DNA from: Streptomyces rubradiris
GTDB taxonomy: Bacteria > Actinomycetota > Actinomycetes > Streptomycetales > Streptomycetaceae
Direction: 5' to 3'
Assembly: GCF_016860525.1 (NCBI RefSeq)
Contig: NZ_BNEA01000001.1
Location: 1,443,501 to 1,507,500, forward strand
Length of the DNA: 64,000 bases
This document shows positions 1 to 8,710 of this stretch, in pieces. The notes under the pieces are model-generated. The model saw only the letters and a list, made by a program, of their open reading frames with translations, did not search any database and had not been told where the DNA came from. Every line of letters starts with the position of its first letter. Positions within the stretch are counted from its first letter, which is position 1. Position numbers and translations under genes: made by a program.

Positions 1-135
1 ATGATCCAGTGGTGGCTGTTCGCGGCGGCCGTCCCGGTCGGCTGGTGGTTCCTGGTCCGGCGCGAGCTGCGGGACCGGGAGGAGGCCGCCGCGGCGGAGC
101 GGCGAACCGAGGAGGCGGAACCGGCGTCGGTCTGA
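1..135 (+). CDS. small single-span membrane protein (start may lie upstream)
   Basis: A 44-codon frame opens with ATG at the first base and ends in TGA at 133-135. The product has one hydrophobic segment (about residues 4-19, rich in Trp, Ala and Val) followed by a charged Arg/Glu/Ala tail, so it looks like a small membrane-anchored protein with a cytoplasmic helix. The window begins exactly at this ATG, so the true start could be further upstream. I recognise no family. A gap of about 155 bp separates it from the GH15 gene on the same strand. Confidence 0.5.
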   Translation: MIQWWLFAAAVPVGWWFLVRRELRDREEAAAAERRTEEAEPASV

Positions 136-291
136 TCCCGGCCCCGTCCCGCACACGGCACCCGCAGCGGCACGCCCCCTCTCCGCGGCCCTGTCCGGCG
201 ACCGGCCGGCTCCGTCCCCGCCCCGGTGGCCGGCTCACTCCCCCGGCCGACCGCCTGGTTGGCCCTCCGGTCCGCCGGGAAACCGCATCCC

Positions 292-2076
292 GTGAACGCG
301 CGCATCGAGGACTACGCCCTCATCGGGGACGAGCAGACCGCGGCCCTGGTCGGCAAGGACGGCTCGATCGACTGGCTGTGCCTGCCGCGCTTCGACTCCG
401 GCGCCTGCTTCGCCCGGCTGCTGGGCGACGAGGACCACGGCCACTGGCGGATCGCGCCCGAGGGGGCGGACCGCTGCACCCGCCGCGCCTACCGGCCCGA
501 CACCCTCGTCCTGGACACCGAGTGGGAGACCGCGGACGGAGCGGTACGCGTCACCGACCTGATGCCGCAGCGCGAGCGCGCCCCCGACGTCGTACGGATC
601 GTGGAGGGCCTCAGCGGCCGGGTCACCGTCCGCAGCACGCTGCGCCTGCGCTTCGACTACGGCTCGATCACACCGTGGGTGCGCCGCGCGGACGGCCACC
701 GGGTGGCCATCGCCGGGCCGGACTCCGCCTGGCTGCGCGCCGAGCCGGCCGTACCCACCTGGGGCGAGGAGTACGGCACCCACTCGGAGTTCACCGTCGC
801 CGCGGGCGAGCGGGTCGCGTTCGTGCTCACCTGGCACCCCTCGCACGAGAAACGCCCGCCGCTCATCGACCCGTACGAGGCGCTGGAGAGCAGCGTCGCC
901 GACTGGCGGTGCTGGGCCGGGCGGTGCCGCTACGACGGGCCGTACCGGGAGGCGGTGGTGCGTTCCCTCATCACCCTCAAGGCCCTCACCTACGCCCCGA
1001 CCGGCGGGATCGTCGCCGCGCCGACCACCTCGCTGCCCGAGAAGCCGGGCGGCGTGCGCAACTGGGACTACCGCTACTGCTGGCTGCGCGACTCCACCCT
1101 CACCCTCGGCGCGCTGCTCACCGCCGGCTACCAGGAGGAGGCCGAGGCCTGGCGGGACTGGCTGCTGCGCGCGGTGGCCGGCAACCCGGCCGATCTGCAG
1201 ATCATGTACGGCGTGGCCGGCGAGCGACGGCTGCGGGAGACGGAACTGCCCTGGCTGCCCGGCTTCGCCGGCTCCGCCCCCGTGCGCACCGGCAACGACG
1301 CCGTCGACCAGCTCCAGCTGGACGTGTACGGCGAGGTGATGGACTCCCTGTCGCTGGCCCGCGCCTCGGGCCTGCCCACCAAGCCGCACATGTGGGCCAT
1401 GCAGCGCTCGCTGATGAGGTTCCTGGGGTCGGCGTGGCGGCGGCCGGACGAGGGCCTGTGGGAGGTGCGCGGCGGCCGGCGGCAGTTCGTGCACTCCAAG
1501 GTGATGGTGTGGGTGGCCGCCGACCGGGCCGTCAAGACGCTGGAGCGGCACCACGAGCTGAGCGGCGACCTGGCGGACTGGCGCCGGCTGCGCGACGAGG
1601 TCCACCGGGAGGTGTGCGAGAAGGGCTACGACAAGGAACGCAACACCTTCACCCAGTACTACGGCTCCCGGGAACTGGACGCCGCGCTGCTGCTCATCCC
1701 CCGCGTGGGCTTCCTGCCGCCGGACGACCCCCGGGTGGTCGGCACGGTCGACGCCATCCGCGACGACCTCGGGCACCGCGGCTTCCTGCGCCGCTACGAC
1801 ACCGAGGACTCGGTGATCGACGGGCTGCCGGGCGGCGAGGGCGCCTTCCTCGCCTGCTCCTTCTGGCTGGCCGACGCCCTGCACATGACGGGCCGATCCC
1901 AGGAGGCCCGCGAACTGTTCGACCGGCTGGTGGGCCTGTGCAACGACGTGGGTCTGCTGGCCGAGGAGTACGACCCCGTCGACGGCTGCCAGCTGGGCAA
2001 CTTCCCGCAGGCGTTCAGCCATGTCGGCCTGGTGAACACGGCGCTCACGCTCTTCGGGGAGGACGGGGCAGGATAG
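292..2076 (+). CDS. glycoside hydrolase family 15 protein (trehalase/glucoamylase-like)
   Basis: About 594 aa if started at the GTG at 292, where the family's usual N-terminus (NARIEDYALIGD) begins; the frame opens earlier at 226 but that stretch is low-complexity. The N-terminal beta-sandwich (to about residue 240) contains DGSIDWLCLPRFDS, and the catalytic (alpha/alpha)6 barrel carries NWDYRYCWLRDS. The LAEEYDP...GNFPQAFSH segment near the C-terminus supplies a conserved GH15 glutamate. Actinobacterial members hydrolyse trehalose or short alpha-glucans in the cytoplasm; no signal peptide is visible. The stop lies 4 nt before the SDR start, so the two are probably co-transcribed. Trehalase versus glucoamylase cannot be decided from sequence alone. 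Confidence 0.88.
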   Translation: MNARIEDYALIGDEQTAALVGKDGSIDWLCLPRFDSGACFARLLGDEDHGHWRIAPEGADRCTRRAYRPDTLVLDTEWETADGAVRVTDLMPQRERAPDVVRIVEGLSGRVTVRSTLRLRFDYGSITPWVRRADGHRVAIAGPDSAWLRAEPAVPTWGEEYGTHSEFTVAAGERVAFVLTWHPSHEKRPPLIDPYEALESSVADWRCWAGRCRYDGPYREAVVRSLITLKALTYAPTGGIVAAPTTSLPEKPGGVRNWDYRYCWLRDSTLTLGALLTAGYQEEAEAWRDWLLRAVAGNPADLQIMYGVAGERRLRETELPWLPGFAGSAPVRTGNDAVDQLQLDVYGEVMDSLSLARASGLPTKPHMWAMQRSLMRFLGSAWRRPDEGLWEVRGGRRQFVHSKVMVWVAADRAVKTLERHHELSGDLADWRRLRDEVHREVCEKGYDKERNTFTQYYGSRELDAALLLIPRVGFLPPDDPRVVGTVDAIRDDLGHRGFLRRYDTEDSVIDGLPGGEGAFLACSFWLADALHMTGRSQEARELFDRLVGLCNDVGLLAEEYDPVDGCQLGNFPQAFSHVGLVNTALTLFGEDGAG

Positions 2077-2080
2077 GGCC

Positions 2081-2836
2081 ATGGATCTTGGACTGAAGGA
2101 CCGGGTGTACGTCGTCACCGGAGCCACCCGGGGACTGGGCAACGCCACCGCGCGGGAACTCGTCGCGGACGGGGCGAAGGTGGTCGTCAGCGGCCGGGAC
2201 GAGCAGCGGGTCGCCGAGGCCGCCGCCGCCCTGGGCCCGAACGCGGTGGGCGTGGCCGTGGACAACGCCGACCCGAGCGCCCCGGAGCGGCTGATCGCGG
2301 CGGCCCGGGAGAACTTCGGGGGCTTCCACGGGGTGCTGGTGAGCGTGGGCGGTCCGGCGCCCGGGTTCGTCGCCGACAACACCGACGAGCAGTGGCGGGA
2401 CGCGTTCGAGTCGGTCTTTCTCGGCGCGGTACGGCTGGCCCGCGCGGCGGCGGCCGAGCTGCCGGAGGGCGGGGTCATCGGGTTCGTGCTGTCCGGCTCT
2501 GTGCACGAGCCGATCCCGGGGCTGACGGTGTCCAACGGGCTGCGGCCGGGGCTCGCCGGGTTCGCCAAGTCGATCGCCGACGAGCTGGGGCCGCGCGGCA
2601 TCCGGGTGGTGGGGCTGCTGCCGGGCCGGATCGACACCGATCGCGTGCGCGAGCTGGACGCGCGGTCCGCCGACCCCGAGGCCACCCGGACGGCGAACGC
2701 GTCCCGGATTCCGCTGCGCCGCTACGGCCGGCCCGACGAGTTCGGCCGGACCGCCGCGTTCTTGCTGTCCCCGGCCGCGTCGTACCTGACCGGGGTCATG
2801 GTCCCGGTCGACGGCGGCATGCGGCACGGGTTCTGA
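2081..2836 (+). CDS. SDR family oxidoreductase, atypical (catalytic Tyr/Lys not conserved)
   Basis: A 251-aa Rossmann-fold protein. The nucleotide motif TGATRGLG sits at about residues 13-20, and the family C-terminus (FLLSPAASYLTGVMVPVDGG) is present. Where classical SDRs have Ser...YxxxK, this protein has a serine in VLSGSV but then VSNGLRPG: Ser or Val replaces the catalytic Tyr and Arg replaces the Lys. This resembles the FabG-like SDR subgroup known to lack a full tetrad, so the 3-oxoacyl-ACP-reductase label often given to it is doubtful. It follows the GH15 gene by 4 nt and is followed by a strong hairpin. Confidence 0.85.
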   Translation: MDLGLKDRVYVVTGATRGLGNATARELVADGAKVVVSGRDEQRVAEAAAALGPNAVGVAVDNADPSAPERLIAAARENFGGFHGVLVSVGGPAPGFVADNTDEQWRDAFESVFLGAVRLARAAAAELPEGGVIGFVLSGSVHEPIPGLTVSNGLRPGLAGFAKSIADELGPRGIRVVGLLPGRIDTDRVRELDARSADPEATRTANASRIPLRRYGRPDEFGRTAAFLLSPAASYLTGVMVPVDGGMRHGF

Positions 2837-2887
2837 CGGCGGCGCCCGCCTCGGCAGGGCCGGTGCGCGCCGTGCGCTCCCTGCCGT

Positions 2888-2917
2888 CCCGCCGGGCCGT
2901 GGGCATGGCCCGGCGGG
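2888..2917. terminator. bidirectional hairpin between convergent genes
   Basis: An 11-bp perfect stem (2888-2898 with 2907-2917) and 8-nt loop lie between the convergent SDR and enoyl-CoA hydratase genes. There is no U-tract, as is common for Streptomyces terminators. It is symmetric and could serve both genes. Confidence 0.6.
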
Positions 2918-2947
2918 TCCGGAGCCCGGCATGAGTCCCCGAGACGG

Positions 2948-3751
2948 CTATTCGCCGAGGCCGGCCAAGTCGCGCAGGCGGCGGGCCTGGGCGGCACGTT
3001 CGGCCGTGCGCTGCTCCTCGTAGGTACGGTCGAGGGCACCGCGCAGCAGCGCCTTGGTCTCCACCACCGCGTCGCGCGGCGCGGCCAGCAGCGCCGCCGC
3101 CAGGTCCCGTGCCGTCGCGTCCAGGTCGGCAGCCGGCACGGCGAGGTTGGCCAGCCCGCTCGCCACCGCCTCCTCGGCCCCGACGAACCGCCCGGTCGCG
3201 CAGATCTCCAGCGCGCGGGCGTACCCGACGAGGCCGACCAGCGGGTGGGTGCCGGTCAGGTCGGGGACGAGGCCGAGGCTGGTCTCGCGCATGGCGAACT
3301 GGACGTCGTCGGCGACGACCCTGAGGTCGCAGCCGAGCGCGAGCTGGAAGCCGGCCCCGATGGCATGGCCCTGGACGGCGGCGATGGACACGAGGTCGGT
3401 GCGCCGCCACCAGGTGAACGCCTCCTGGTATTCGGCGATGGTCGCGTCGATCCCGGCGTCGTCGCGACGCGCGAGGTCGACGAAGGTCGGCTCGCCCGGA
3501 ATCCCCTCCGGGGTGAACATGCGACGGTCCAGCCCGGCGGAGAAGGACTGGCCCTCGCCGCGCAGCACGACCACCCGGACGGAGCCCGGCAGCAGCCGCC
3601 CGGCCTCGGCGAGCGCCCGCCACAGGGCGGGGGTCTGCGCGTTGCGCTTGGCCGGGTTGGTCAGCGTCACCGTGGCGAGGGCGTCCTCGACGGTGAGCCG
3701 TACGCCGTCCTTGTCGAGTGCGGGAGCGAGGTCCTGGTCGGGCGAAGCCAT
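2948..3751 (-). CDS. enoyl-CoA hydratase/isomerase family protein
   Basis: 267 aa, the normal length for the crotonase fold. The CoA/oxyanion-hole segments are visible: GEGQSFSAGLD (about residues 65-75) and AVQGHAIGAGFQLALGCDLRV (about 120-140), then ETSLGLVPD, where crotonases carry a catalytic acidic residue. ATG at 3751 is preceded by GGAGG six bases away. It probably hydrates or isomerises an acyl-CoA in the cytoplasm; the substrate cannot be inferred. The next gene on this strand is gbn, about 340 bp upstream of it in transcription terms on the other side of an intergenic gap, so it is likely monocistronic. Confidence 0.85.
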   Translation of the reverse strand: MASPDQDLAPALDKDGVRLTVEDALATVTLTNPAKRNAQTPALWRALAEAGRLLPGSVRVVVLRGEGQSFSAGLDRRMFTPEGIPGEPTFVDLARRDDAGIDATIAEYQEAFTWWRRTDLVSIAAVQGHAIGAGFQLALGCDLRVVADDVQFAMRETSLGLVPDLTGTHPLVGLVGYARALEICATGRFVGAEEAVASGLANLAVPAADLDATARDLAAALLAAPRDAVVETKALLRGALDRTYEEQRTAERAAQARRLRDLAGLGE

Positions 3752-3868
3752 GGGGTGCCTCCGATGGGTGCGGTCAGCAGAGCTGAGCTAAGTGACTGCA
3801 CAGTAACCACCCGGCCGGTCGGTCCGCCGACCGGGTGGCCACCATCGAAGCCGATGGGCCGCCCGGAG

Positions 3869-4090
3869 TCAGGACGAAGCGGCCTTCTTACCCCGGGTCG
3901 CTCCGCCACGCCCACGGAGCGTGACGCCCGACTCGCTGAGCATCCGGTGCACGAAGCCATACGAGCGGCCGGTCTCTTCGGCCAGCGCCCGGATGCTCGC
4001 ACCGGAGTCGTACTTCTTCTTCAGGTCTGCCGCGAGCTTGTCGCGCGCGGCGCCGGTCACCCGGCTGCCCTTCTTCAGAGTCTCGGCCAC
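3869..4090 (-). CDS. gbn: Gbn-like GATC-binding nucleoid-associated protein, small HTH protein
   Basis: 73 aa from the GTG at 4090, chosen because AGGAGG lies five bases upstream; the frame is open further back but without a better start. The protein is basic: a Lys-rich N-terminus (ETLKKGSRVTG), a helix-turn-helix around residues 25-55 (SGASIRALAEETGRSYGFVHRML), and a basic tail (RGRGGATRGKKAASS). Size, sequence and position beside crotonase and ABC-F genes match the Streptomyces protein SCO1839 (Gbn), a nucleoid-associated protein that binds GATC sites and affects development; this identification is from memory. A TGATCA palindrome lies about 40 bp upstream of the start. Confidence 0.8.
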   Translation of the reverse strand: MAETLKKGSRVTGAARDKLAADLKKKYDSGASIRALAEETGRSYGFVHRMLSESGVTLRGRGGATRGKKAASS

Positions 4091-4291
4091 CCGTGCCTCC
4101 TCATGGGAAGTGCGCTCTGGTCTCCTCATGATCACCCCTCCTGGGCGTGATGGCCACCCATTCGGCAAGGTCGGTGAGACATCGTTGTGACGACAGGAGG
4201 GGTTCCCCACAACCGGAATACGAGATTCCAACGGGTGGGGTCCAGGGGTCCGTACGGGTGGATTCGCGAAGTACCAGGTCAGGAACGCCGA

Positions 4292-4325
4292 GCGGCCGAC
4301 CCCTGGCTACTGGGGGGTCGGCCGC
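4292..4325 (-). terminator. 12-bp stem hairpin downstream of the ABC-F gene
   Basis: A perfect 12-bp GC-rich stem (4292-4303 with 4314-4325) with a 10-nt loop lies about 100 bp beyond the stop of the ABC-F gene and about 200 bp upstream of gbn. It has no U-run. It probably ends the ABC-F transcript and insulates gbn. The rest of 4091-4425 contains no convincing gene, only the gbn upstream region and a cluster of GATC sites. Confidence 0.55.
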
Positions 4326-4425
4326 GAAATCCGTGTATGACACACCTCGATACGAGGAGATCTCACACAGATGATGGATCACGGATAGGCCGAATGATCC
4401 ATGCGGGACGCATCCGGCCCGTCGA

Positions 4426-6024
4426 TCACGCCAGGGTGACGAGATCCGCGTAGTCGGAACCCCACAGGTCCTCGACGCCGTCCGGGAGCAGGATGATCCG
4501 CTCCGGCTGGAGCGCCTCGACGGCGCCCTCGTCGTGGGTGACGAGGACGACCGCGCCCTTGTAGGTGCGCAGGGCGCCGAGGATCTCCTCGCGGCTGGCC
4601 GGGTCCAGGTTGTTCGTCGGCTCGTCAAGGAGCAGCACGTTCGCCGAGGAGACGACCAGCGTGGCGAGGGCGAGCCGGGTCTTCTCGCCGCCGGAGAGGA
4701 CCCCGGCCGGCTTGTCGACGTCGTCGCCGGAGAACAGGAACGAGCCGAGCACCTTGCGGACCTCGACCAGGTCCATGTCGGGGGCGGCCGAGCGCATGTT
4801 CTCCAGGACCGTGCGGTCGGGGTCCAGGGTCTCGTGCTCCTGGGCGTAGTAGCCGAGCTTCAGGCCGTGGCCGGGGACGACCCGGCCGGTGTCCGGCGTC
4901 TCCACGCCCGCGAGGAGGCGCAGCAGCGTGGTCTTGCCCGCGCCGTTGAGGCCGAGGATGACGACCCGGGAGCCCTTGTCGATGGCGAGGTCGACGTCGG
5001 TGAAGATCTCCAGCGAGCCGTACGACTTCGACAGGCCCTCGGCCATCAGCGGGGTCTTGCCGCAGGGCGCGGGCTCCGGGAAGCGGAGCTTGGCGACCTT
5101 GTCGGACATCCGGATGTCCTCGAGGCCGGAGAGCAGCTTCTCGGCGCGGCGGGCCATGTTCTGCGCGGCGACCGTCTTGGTGGCCTTGGCGCGCATCTTG
5201 TCGGCCTGGGCGTTGAGCGCGGCGGCCTTCTTCTCGGCGTTGGCGCGTTCGCGCTTGCGGCGCTTCTCGTCGGCCTCGCGCTGCTGCTGGTACAGCTTCC
5301 AACCCATGTTGTAGATGTCGATCGCGGAGCGGTTGGCGTCCAGGTAGAACACCTTGTTCACGACCGTGTCCACGAGGTCGACGTCGTGGGAGATGACGAT
5401 GAAGCCGCCGCGGTAGGACTTCAGGTAGTCCCGCAGCCAGATGATCGAGTCCGCGTCGAGGTGGTTGGTGGGCTCGTCCAGCAGCAGGGTGTCGGCGTCG
5501 GAGAACAGGATCCGGGCCAGCTCGATACGGCGGCGCTGACCGCCGGAGAGGGTGTGCAGCGGCTGGCCGAGCACCCGGTCGGGCAGGTTCAGCGCGGCGG
5601 CGATGGTGGCGGCCTCGGCCTCGGCGGCGTACCCGCCCTTGGTGAGGAACTCCGTCTCCTGGCGCTCGTACTGCTTCAGGGCCTTCTCGCGGGTCGAGCC
5701 CTTGCCGTTGGCGATGCGCTCCTCGTTCTCCCGCATCTTGCGGATCAGCACGTCGAGGCCGCGCGCGGACAGGATGCGGTCGCGGGCGAGGACGTCGAGG
5801 TCACCGGTGCGGGGGTCCTGCGGGAGGTAGCCGACCTCGCCGGAGCGGGTGATCGTGCCGGCGGCCGGGATGCCCTCGCCGGCCAGGCACTTGGTGAGGG
5901 TGGTCTTGCCTGCGCCGTTGCGGCCGACGAGGCCGATGCGGTCGCCCTTGGCGACACGGAAGGTGGCGTTCTCGATGAGGACGCGCGCACCGGCGCGCAG
6001 CTCGATACCGGAGGCGGAGATCAC
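4426..6024 (-). CDS. ABC-F family ATP-binding protein (translation factor type)
   Basis: 532 aa with two ABC ATPase domains and no membrane segment. Walker A motifs are GRNGAGKTT (about residue 35) and GLNGAGKTT (about 345); signatures are LSGGQRRR and LSGGEKTR; each domain has LLLDEPTNHLD or LLLDEPTNNLD. A long charged linker (about 235-290, rich in Arg, Lys and Ala) separates them, as expected for the P-site tRNA interaction motif of ABC-F proteins. ABC-F proteins act on the ribosome E-site; subtype (EttA/Uup-like housekeeping versus antibiotic protection) is not clear, but absence of a resistance cluster favours housekeeping. ATG at 6024 has GGAG nine bases upstream. Confidence 0.88.
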   Translation of the reverse strand: MISASGIELRAGARVLIENATFRVAKGDRIGLVGRNGAGKTTLTKCLAGEGIPAAGTITRSGEVGYLPQDPRTGDLDVLARDRILSARGLDVLIRKMRENEERIANGKGSTREKALKQYERQETEFLTKGGYAAEAEAATIAAALNLPDRVLGQPLHTLSGGQRRRIELARILFSDADTLLLDEPTNHLDADSIIWLRDYLKSYRGGFIVISHDVDLVDTVVNKVFYLDANRSAIDIYNMGWKLYQQQREADEKRRKRERANAEKKAAALNAQADKMRAKATKTVAAQNMARRAEKLLSGLEDIRMSDKVAKLRFPEPAPCGKTPLMAEGLSKSYGSLEIFTDVDLAIDKGSRVVILGLNGAGKTTLLRLLAGVETPDTGRVVPGHGLKLGYYAQEHETLDPDRTVLENMRSAAPDMDLVEVRKVLGSFLFSGDDVDKPAGVLSGGEKTRLALATLVVSSANVLLLDEPTNNLDPASREEILGALRTYKGAVVLVTHDEGAVEALQPERIILLPDGVEDLWGSDYADLVTLA

Positions 6025-6662
6025 GGACAGACTCCAGGGCGTACAGGGATTGGCGGGTGGGCGGCTGAGGACGTTCCCGCCGTCTAATGCGCGAGGAGAA
6101 TGGCCATGGGGCCCAGTCTAACGGGGCGGTGCAAGCAGTTTTCCTGCGTCCCGGTGACCGGGCACGGGGTGGGCGGGAGTTTGCCCAGGGGGCGGCGGTG
6201 AGCAGTCCGTCGTCCCGGAGCGTGATCGCCTCCCGTGTGCGGGGGGCACGACGACGGGGCGGTGCCCCACGCGCGCGTACCGCCGGTGCGGGACGCCACC
6301 GCGGTGTCGTCCCCGGCCACGACGGCGCCCCACGCCGAGGCACCAGGTCCGGTCCGGGTACGCGGGCGCCGCCGAGCGCCCGGCGGAGGTACGCGGCCAG
6401 GGGCGAGGGGGGTGCCCAAAAGGCGCGGGGGGTGCGGGCGCACCGGGTGGCCGCCCGGGAGCCGGTGGGCGGGGCGGGCCGGTGGGGCGTGGGGACCCGG
6501 GAAGTCAGGCGTGGGGGGACCCGGGAAGTCACCCGGGCGGGTAATGCCCGTGTCCGGCGGGATGTGGCGGTTTCGGGTGTTGTGTGCGGTGGGAAGCGAA
6601 GACGCGTGCGGTGCGACGGCCGCCGGAGGACGACGGAATCGGTGCGCGAAGGAGTGGTCGGC
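6025..6662. other. gene-free divergent intergenic region
   Basis: 638 bp between the divergent ABC-F and VOC genes. It is extremely G-rich on the plus strand, with a near-duplicated stretch around 6487-6533 (two copies of a gggacccgggaagtca-like segment). Open frames here are low-complexity Arg/Gly/Ala strings without family features. Promoters for both genes should lie in it, but I see no confident -35/-10 pair. Confidence 0.4.
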
Positions 6663-7082
6663 ATGGCGGGCACGGGCGGCGGCGGACGGCCGGGCATCTG
6701 CCCCACGCTGCTGTACACGGACGCGAAGGCGGCGATCAGGCAGCTCACCGAGGGCCTGGGCTTCACCGAGCTGTCGGTGTACGAGACGGCGGACGGCACG
6801 GTCCTGCACGCCGAGCTGGTCCAGGCCGGCGGCGTGGTGATGGTCGGCTCCAAGGGCCGCGGCGGCCCCCTCGACGCCGCCCTGGAGCACGCGGGCCCCG
6901 CCGGGGTGTACGTCGTGGTGGACGACGTGGACACCCACCACGAGCGGGCCGCGGCACACGGGGTGGAGATCCTGATGCCCCCGGCGGACCAGGACTACGG
7001 TGCCCGGGAGTACCTGGCCCGGGACGCCGGGGGGAACATCTGGAGCTTCGGGACGTACGCCCCGGAGACCGGGGTGGTCTGA
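6663..7082 (+). CDS. VOC (glyoxalase/bleomycin-resistance) superfamily protein
   Basis: 139 aa, a single-chain VOC protein with two beta-alpha-beta-beta-beta modules: about residues 9-60 (PTLLYTDAKAAIRQL, then ELSVYETADG) and 75-130 (VYVVVDDVDTHHERAAAHG, DPG-like YLARDAGGNIWSFGTY). ATG at 6663 is supported by GAAGGAG eight bases upstream; the long N-terminal continuation of the frame is low-complexity and not used. Members bind a metal or small hydrophobic ligand; the function here is unknown. Its stop is only 16 nt from the stop of the convergent gene. Confidence 0.82.
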   Translation: MAGTGGGGRPGICPTLLYTDAKAAIRQLTEGLGFTELSVYETADGTVLHAELVQAGGVVMVGSKGRGGPLDAALEHAGPAGVYVVVDDVDTHHERAAAHGVEILMPPADQDYGAREYLARDAGGNIWSFGTYAPETGVV

Positions 7083-7098
7083 GCCGCCCCGGCGGTGC

Positions 7099-8517
7099 TC
7101 AGCCCCCGGTGTGCACCTGGAACGCGGCCCGGCGCACGGCCTTGGCCAGCGCCGGGTCGGGGTGCGCCGCGGCGAGCGCGACCAGCACCTGCACGGTGCG
7201 CGGGTGGCCGACCGCGCGGACCTCTTCGAGCAGCTGGGGCACGGTGGGCTGCACGGCGGACTCCAGGTGCCGCACCAGCATCGGCGCCTCACCGTGGTCG
7301 GCGACCGCGGCGGCGGTGTCCACCCACAGCCAGGTGGCCTCCTGCCGGGTGAGCACCTCGTGGGCGTCCTCCGGGTCGACCCCGTCGTGCTCGGCGAGCC
7401 ACAGCAGGGCGTACGGCCGCAGCGCCGGCTCCCGCACCACCGCCCGTACGTCGGGCTCGGCGGGCGCGCCGACGACGCGCAGCGCCTCGAAGGCCAGCCC
7501 GCGCAGCAGCGCGTCGTCGCCGCGGGCGGCGTCGATCAGCTCGGTGACGGCGCTGCCGACGGGGCGGGCGGCGAGCCAGGCGCGGTACTCGGCGCGGGCC
7601 GCGTTGGGGCGCAGCTGGGCACAGCCGCGCAGCATGTCCTCGGCGGACTGCTCGATGTTGCCGGCGGGGCTCTGCGCGGCCACGCAGATCTGCTCCAGCT
7701 TGACCCACACCGCCCAGCTGCCCAGCGGGGTGAGGGTGGCCTGGCCGCCGCCGTAGGTGAGGGCGCCGACCGAGGCGAGGGCCCGCAGCGCCCAGTCGAG
7801 CAGCGGGGCGAGCGGGGCGTCGGCGGCGGGCGCGGCGGCGGCCGGGACGGGTGATCCGGCGGGCCGTCCGGTGCCGGGTTCGTAGGCGATCTCGCAGCGT
7901 TCGGTGCGCAGTTCGGTGACCCGCTGCTGGAGCAGGTCGAGCAGCTGCTCCACCGGGACCGGGCCGGCCGAGAGCTGGAGGAAGGAGAGCACCTGGGGCA
8001 TGGCCGAGACGACTTCGGCGACGGCGGCCGGCTCGTGCTCCGCGGGCTCGGGGGAGGCGAGCGACCAGGCGTCGAAGAGGGCGACCCAGCCGCGCAGTAC
8101 GGCGCTGTCGTCGCGGTCCCAGGCGCGCAGCCGCCAGCCGGGCCGGGCGCTGTCGCCGTGCACCTCGACGAGTCCGGCGAGGCGGGCGGTGTCCCAGTCG
8201 GCGCGGACCTGGGCGACGGTCAGGCCCAGGTCGGCGGCGGCGCGTTCGGCGGTGGCGTCGGAGAGGGTCGCCTTGCCGTCGGCGGTGGCGCCGTGCCGGC
8301 CGGGGCCGAGGGCGGTGTCGGCCCAGCGGGCGACGCGGACCGCGCCGGCCAGACCGGCACGGGCCATTCCGGCCAGTTCGGCGGGGGCGGGCGTGCCCTC
8401 GGGCGGCCGGGGCGCCGGGCGGCGCGGACGCCGCTGGTTCACAGCTCTGGGGGCGGCGGCCAGGGGTCGAGGTCGGACGAGTCGGAGCCTGGAGTCGCGC
8501 GGGATACGGGACGTCAC
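7099..8517 (-). CDS. conserved hypothetical protein with winged-helix-like and helical-repeat regions
   Basis: About 472 aa from the GTG at 8517 (GGAAG eight bases upstream). I recognise no named family. The N-terminal 45 residues are basic and Pro-rich. A middle part (about 60-260) reads as helical, with TLSDATAERAAADLGLTVAQVRADWD resembling an HTH, and GGGQATLTPLGSWAV has the look of a winged-helix beta-hairpin. The C-terminal 200 residues look like HEAT-type helical repeats (for example PALRPYALLWLAEHDG and HPRTVQVLVALAAAHPDP). Cytoplasmic, no signal. Separated from the hydrolase by about 190 bp on the same strand; an unusually short gap to the convergent VOC gene. Confidence 0.7.
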   Translation of the reverse strand: MTSRIPRDSRLRLVRPRPLAAAPRAVNQRRPRRPAPRPPEGTPAPAELAGMARAGLAGAVRVARWADTALGPGRHGATADGKATLSDATAERAAADLGLTVAQVRADWDTARLAGLVEVHGDSARPGWRLRAWDRDDSAVLRGWVALFDAWSLASPEPAEHEPAAVAEVVSAMPQVLSFLQLSAGPVPVEQLLDLLQQRVTELRTERCEIAYEPGTGRPAGSPVPAAAAPAADAPLAPLLDWALRALASVGALTYGGGQATLTPLGSWAVWVKLEQICVAAQSPAGNIEQSAEDMLRGCAQLRPNAARAEYRAWLAARPVGSAVTELIDAARGDDALLRGLAFEALRVVGAPAEPDVRAVVREPALRPYALLWLAEHDGVDPEDAHEVLTRQEATWLWVDTAAAVADHGEAPMLVRHLESAVQPTVPQLLEEVRAVGHPRTVQVLVALAAAHPDPALAKAVRRAAFQVHTGG

Positions 8518-8710
8518 GGGTGCAGTCTTCCGGTTGACGGTCCGAAAACCCAAACGGAATGTCAGGGCGGGCACCGGGGCCGGGCAGGGCACGGGGCGCG
8601 GGGCGGTGGGAGGGACAGGATCGAGCCAGTCGTACGACGGTGTCCGGATCGGTCCCACGGCCGTAACCGGAATGCCGGGCACCGGCCCTCGCGGGTCCCG
8701 GCGCCCGGGG

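Noticed and set aside
9..2096. 695-aa plus-strand open frame across the GH15 gene
   Set aside because: Arg/Gly/Pro-rich translation without motifs; the GH15 frame has complete family motifs on the same DNA.
235..2685. 816-aa minus-strand open frame antisense to GH15 and SDR
   Set aside because: High-GC antisense shadow with no recognisable domain.
6087..6662. N-terminal extension of the VOC protein
   Set aside because: Low-complexity Arg/Gly/Ala sequence; ATG 6663 has a good ribosome-binding site and gives normal family length.
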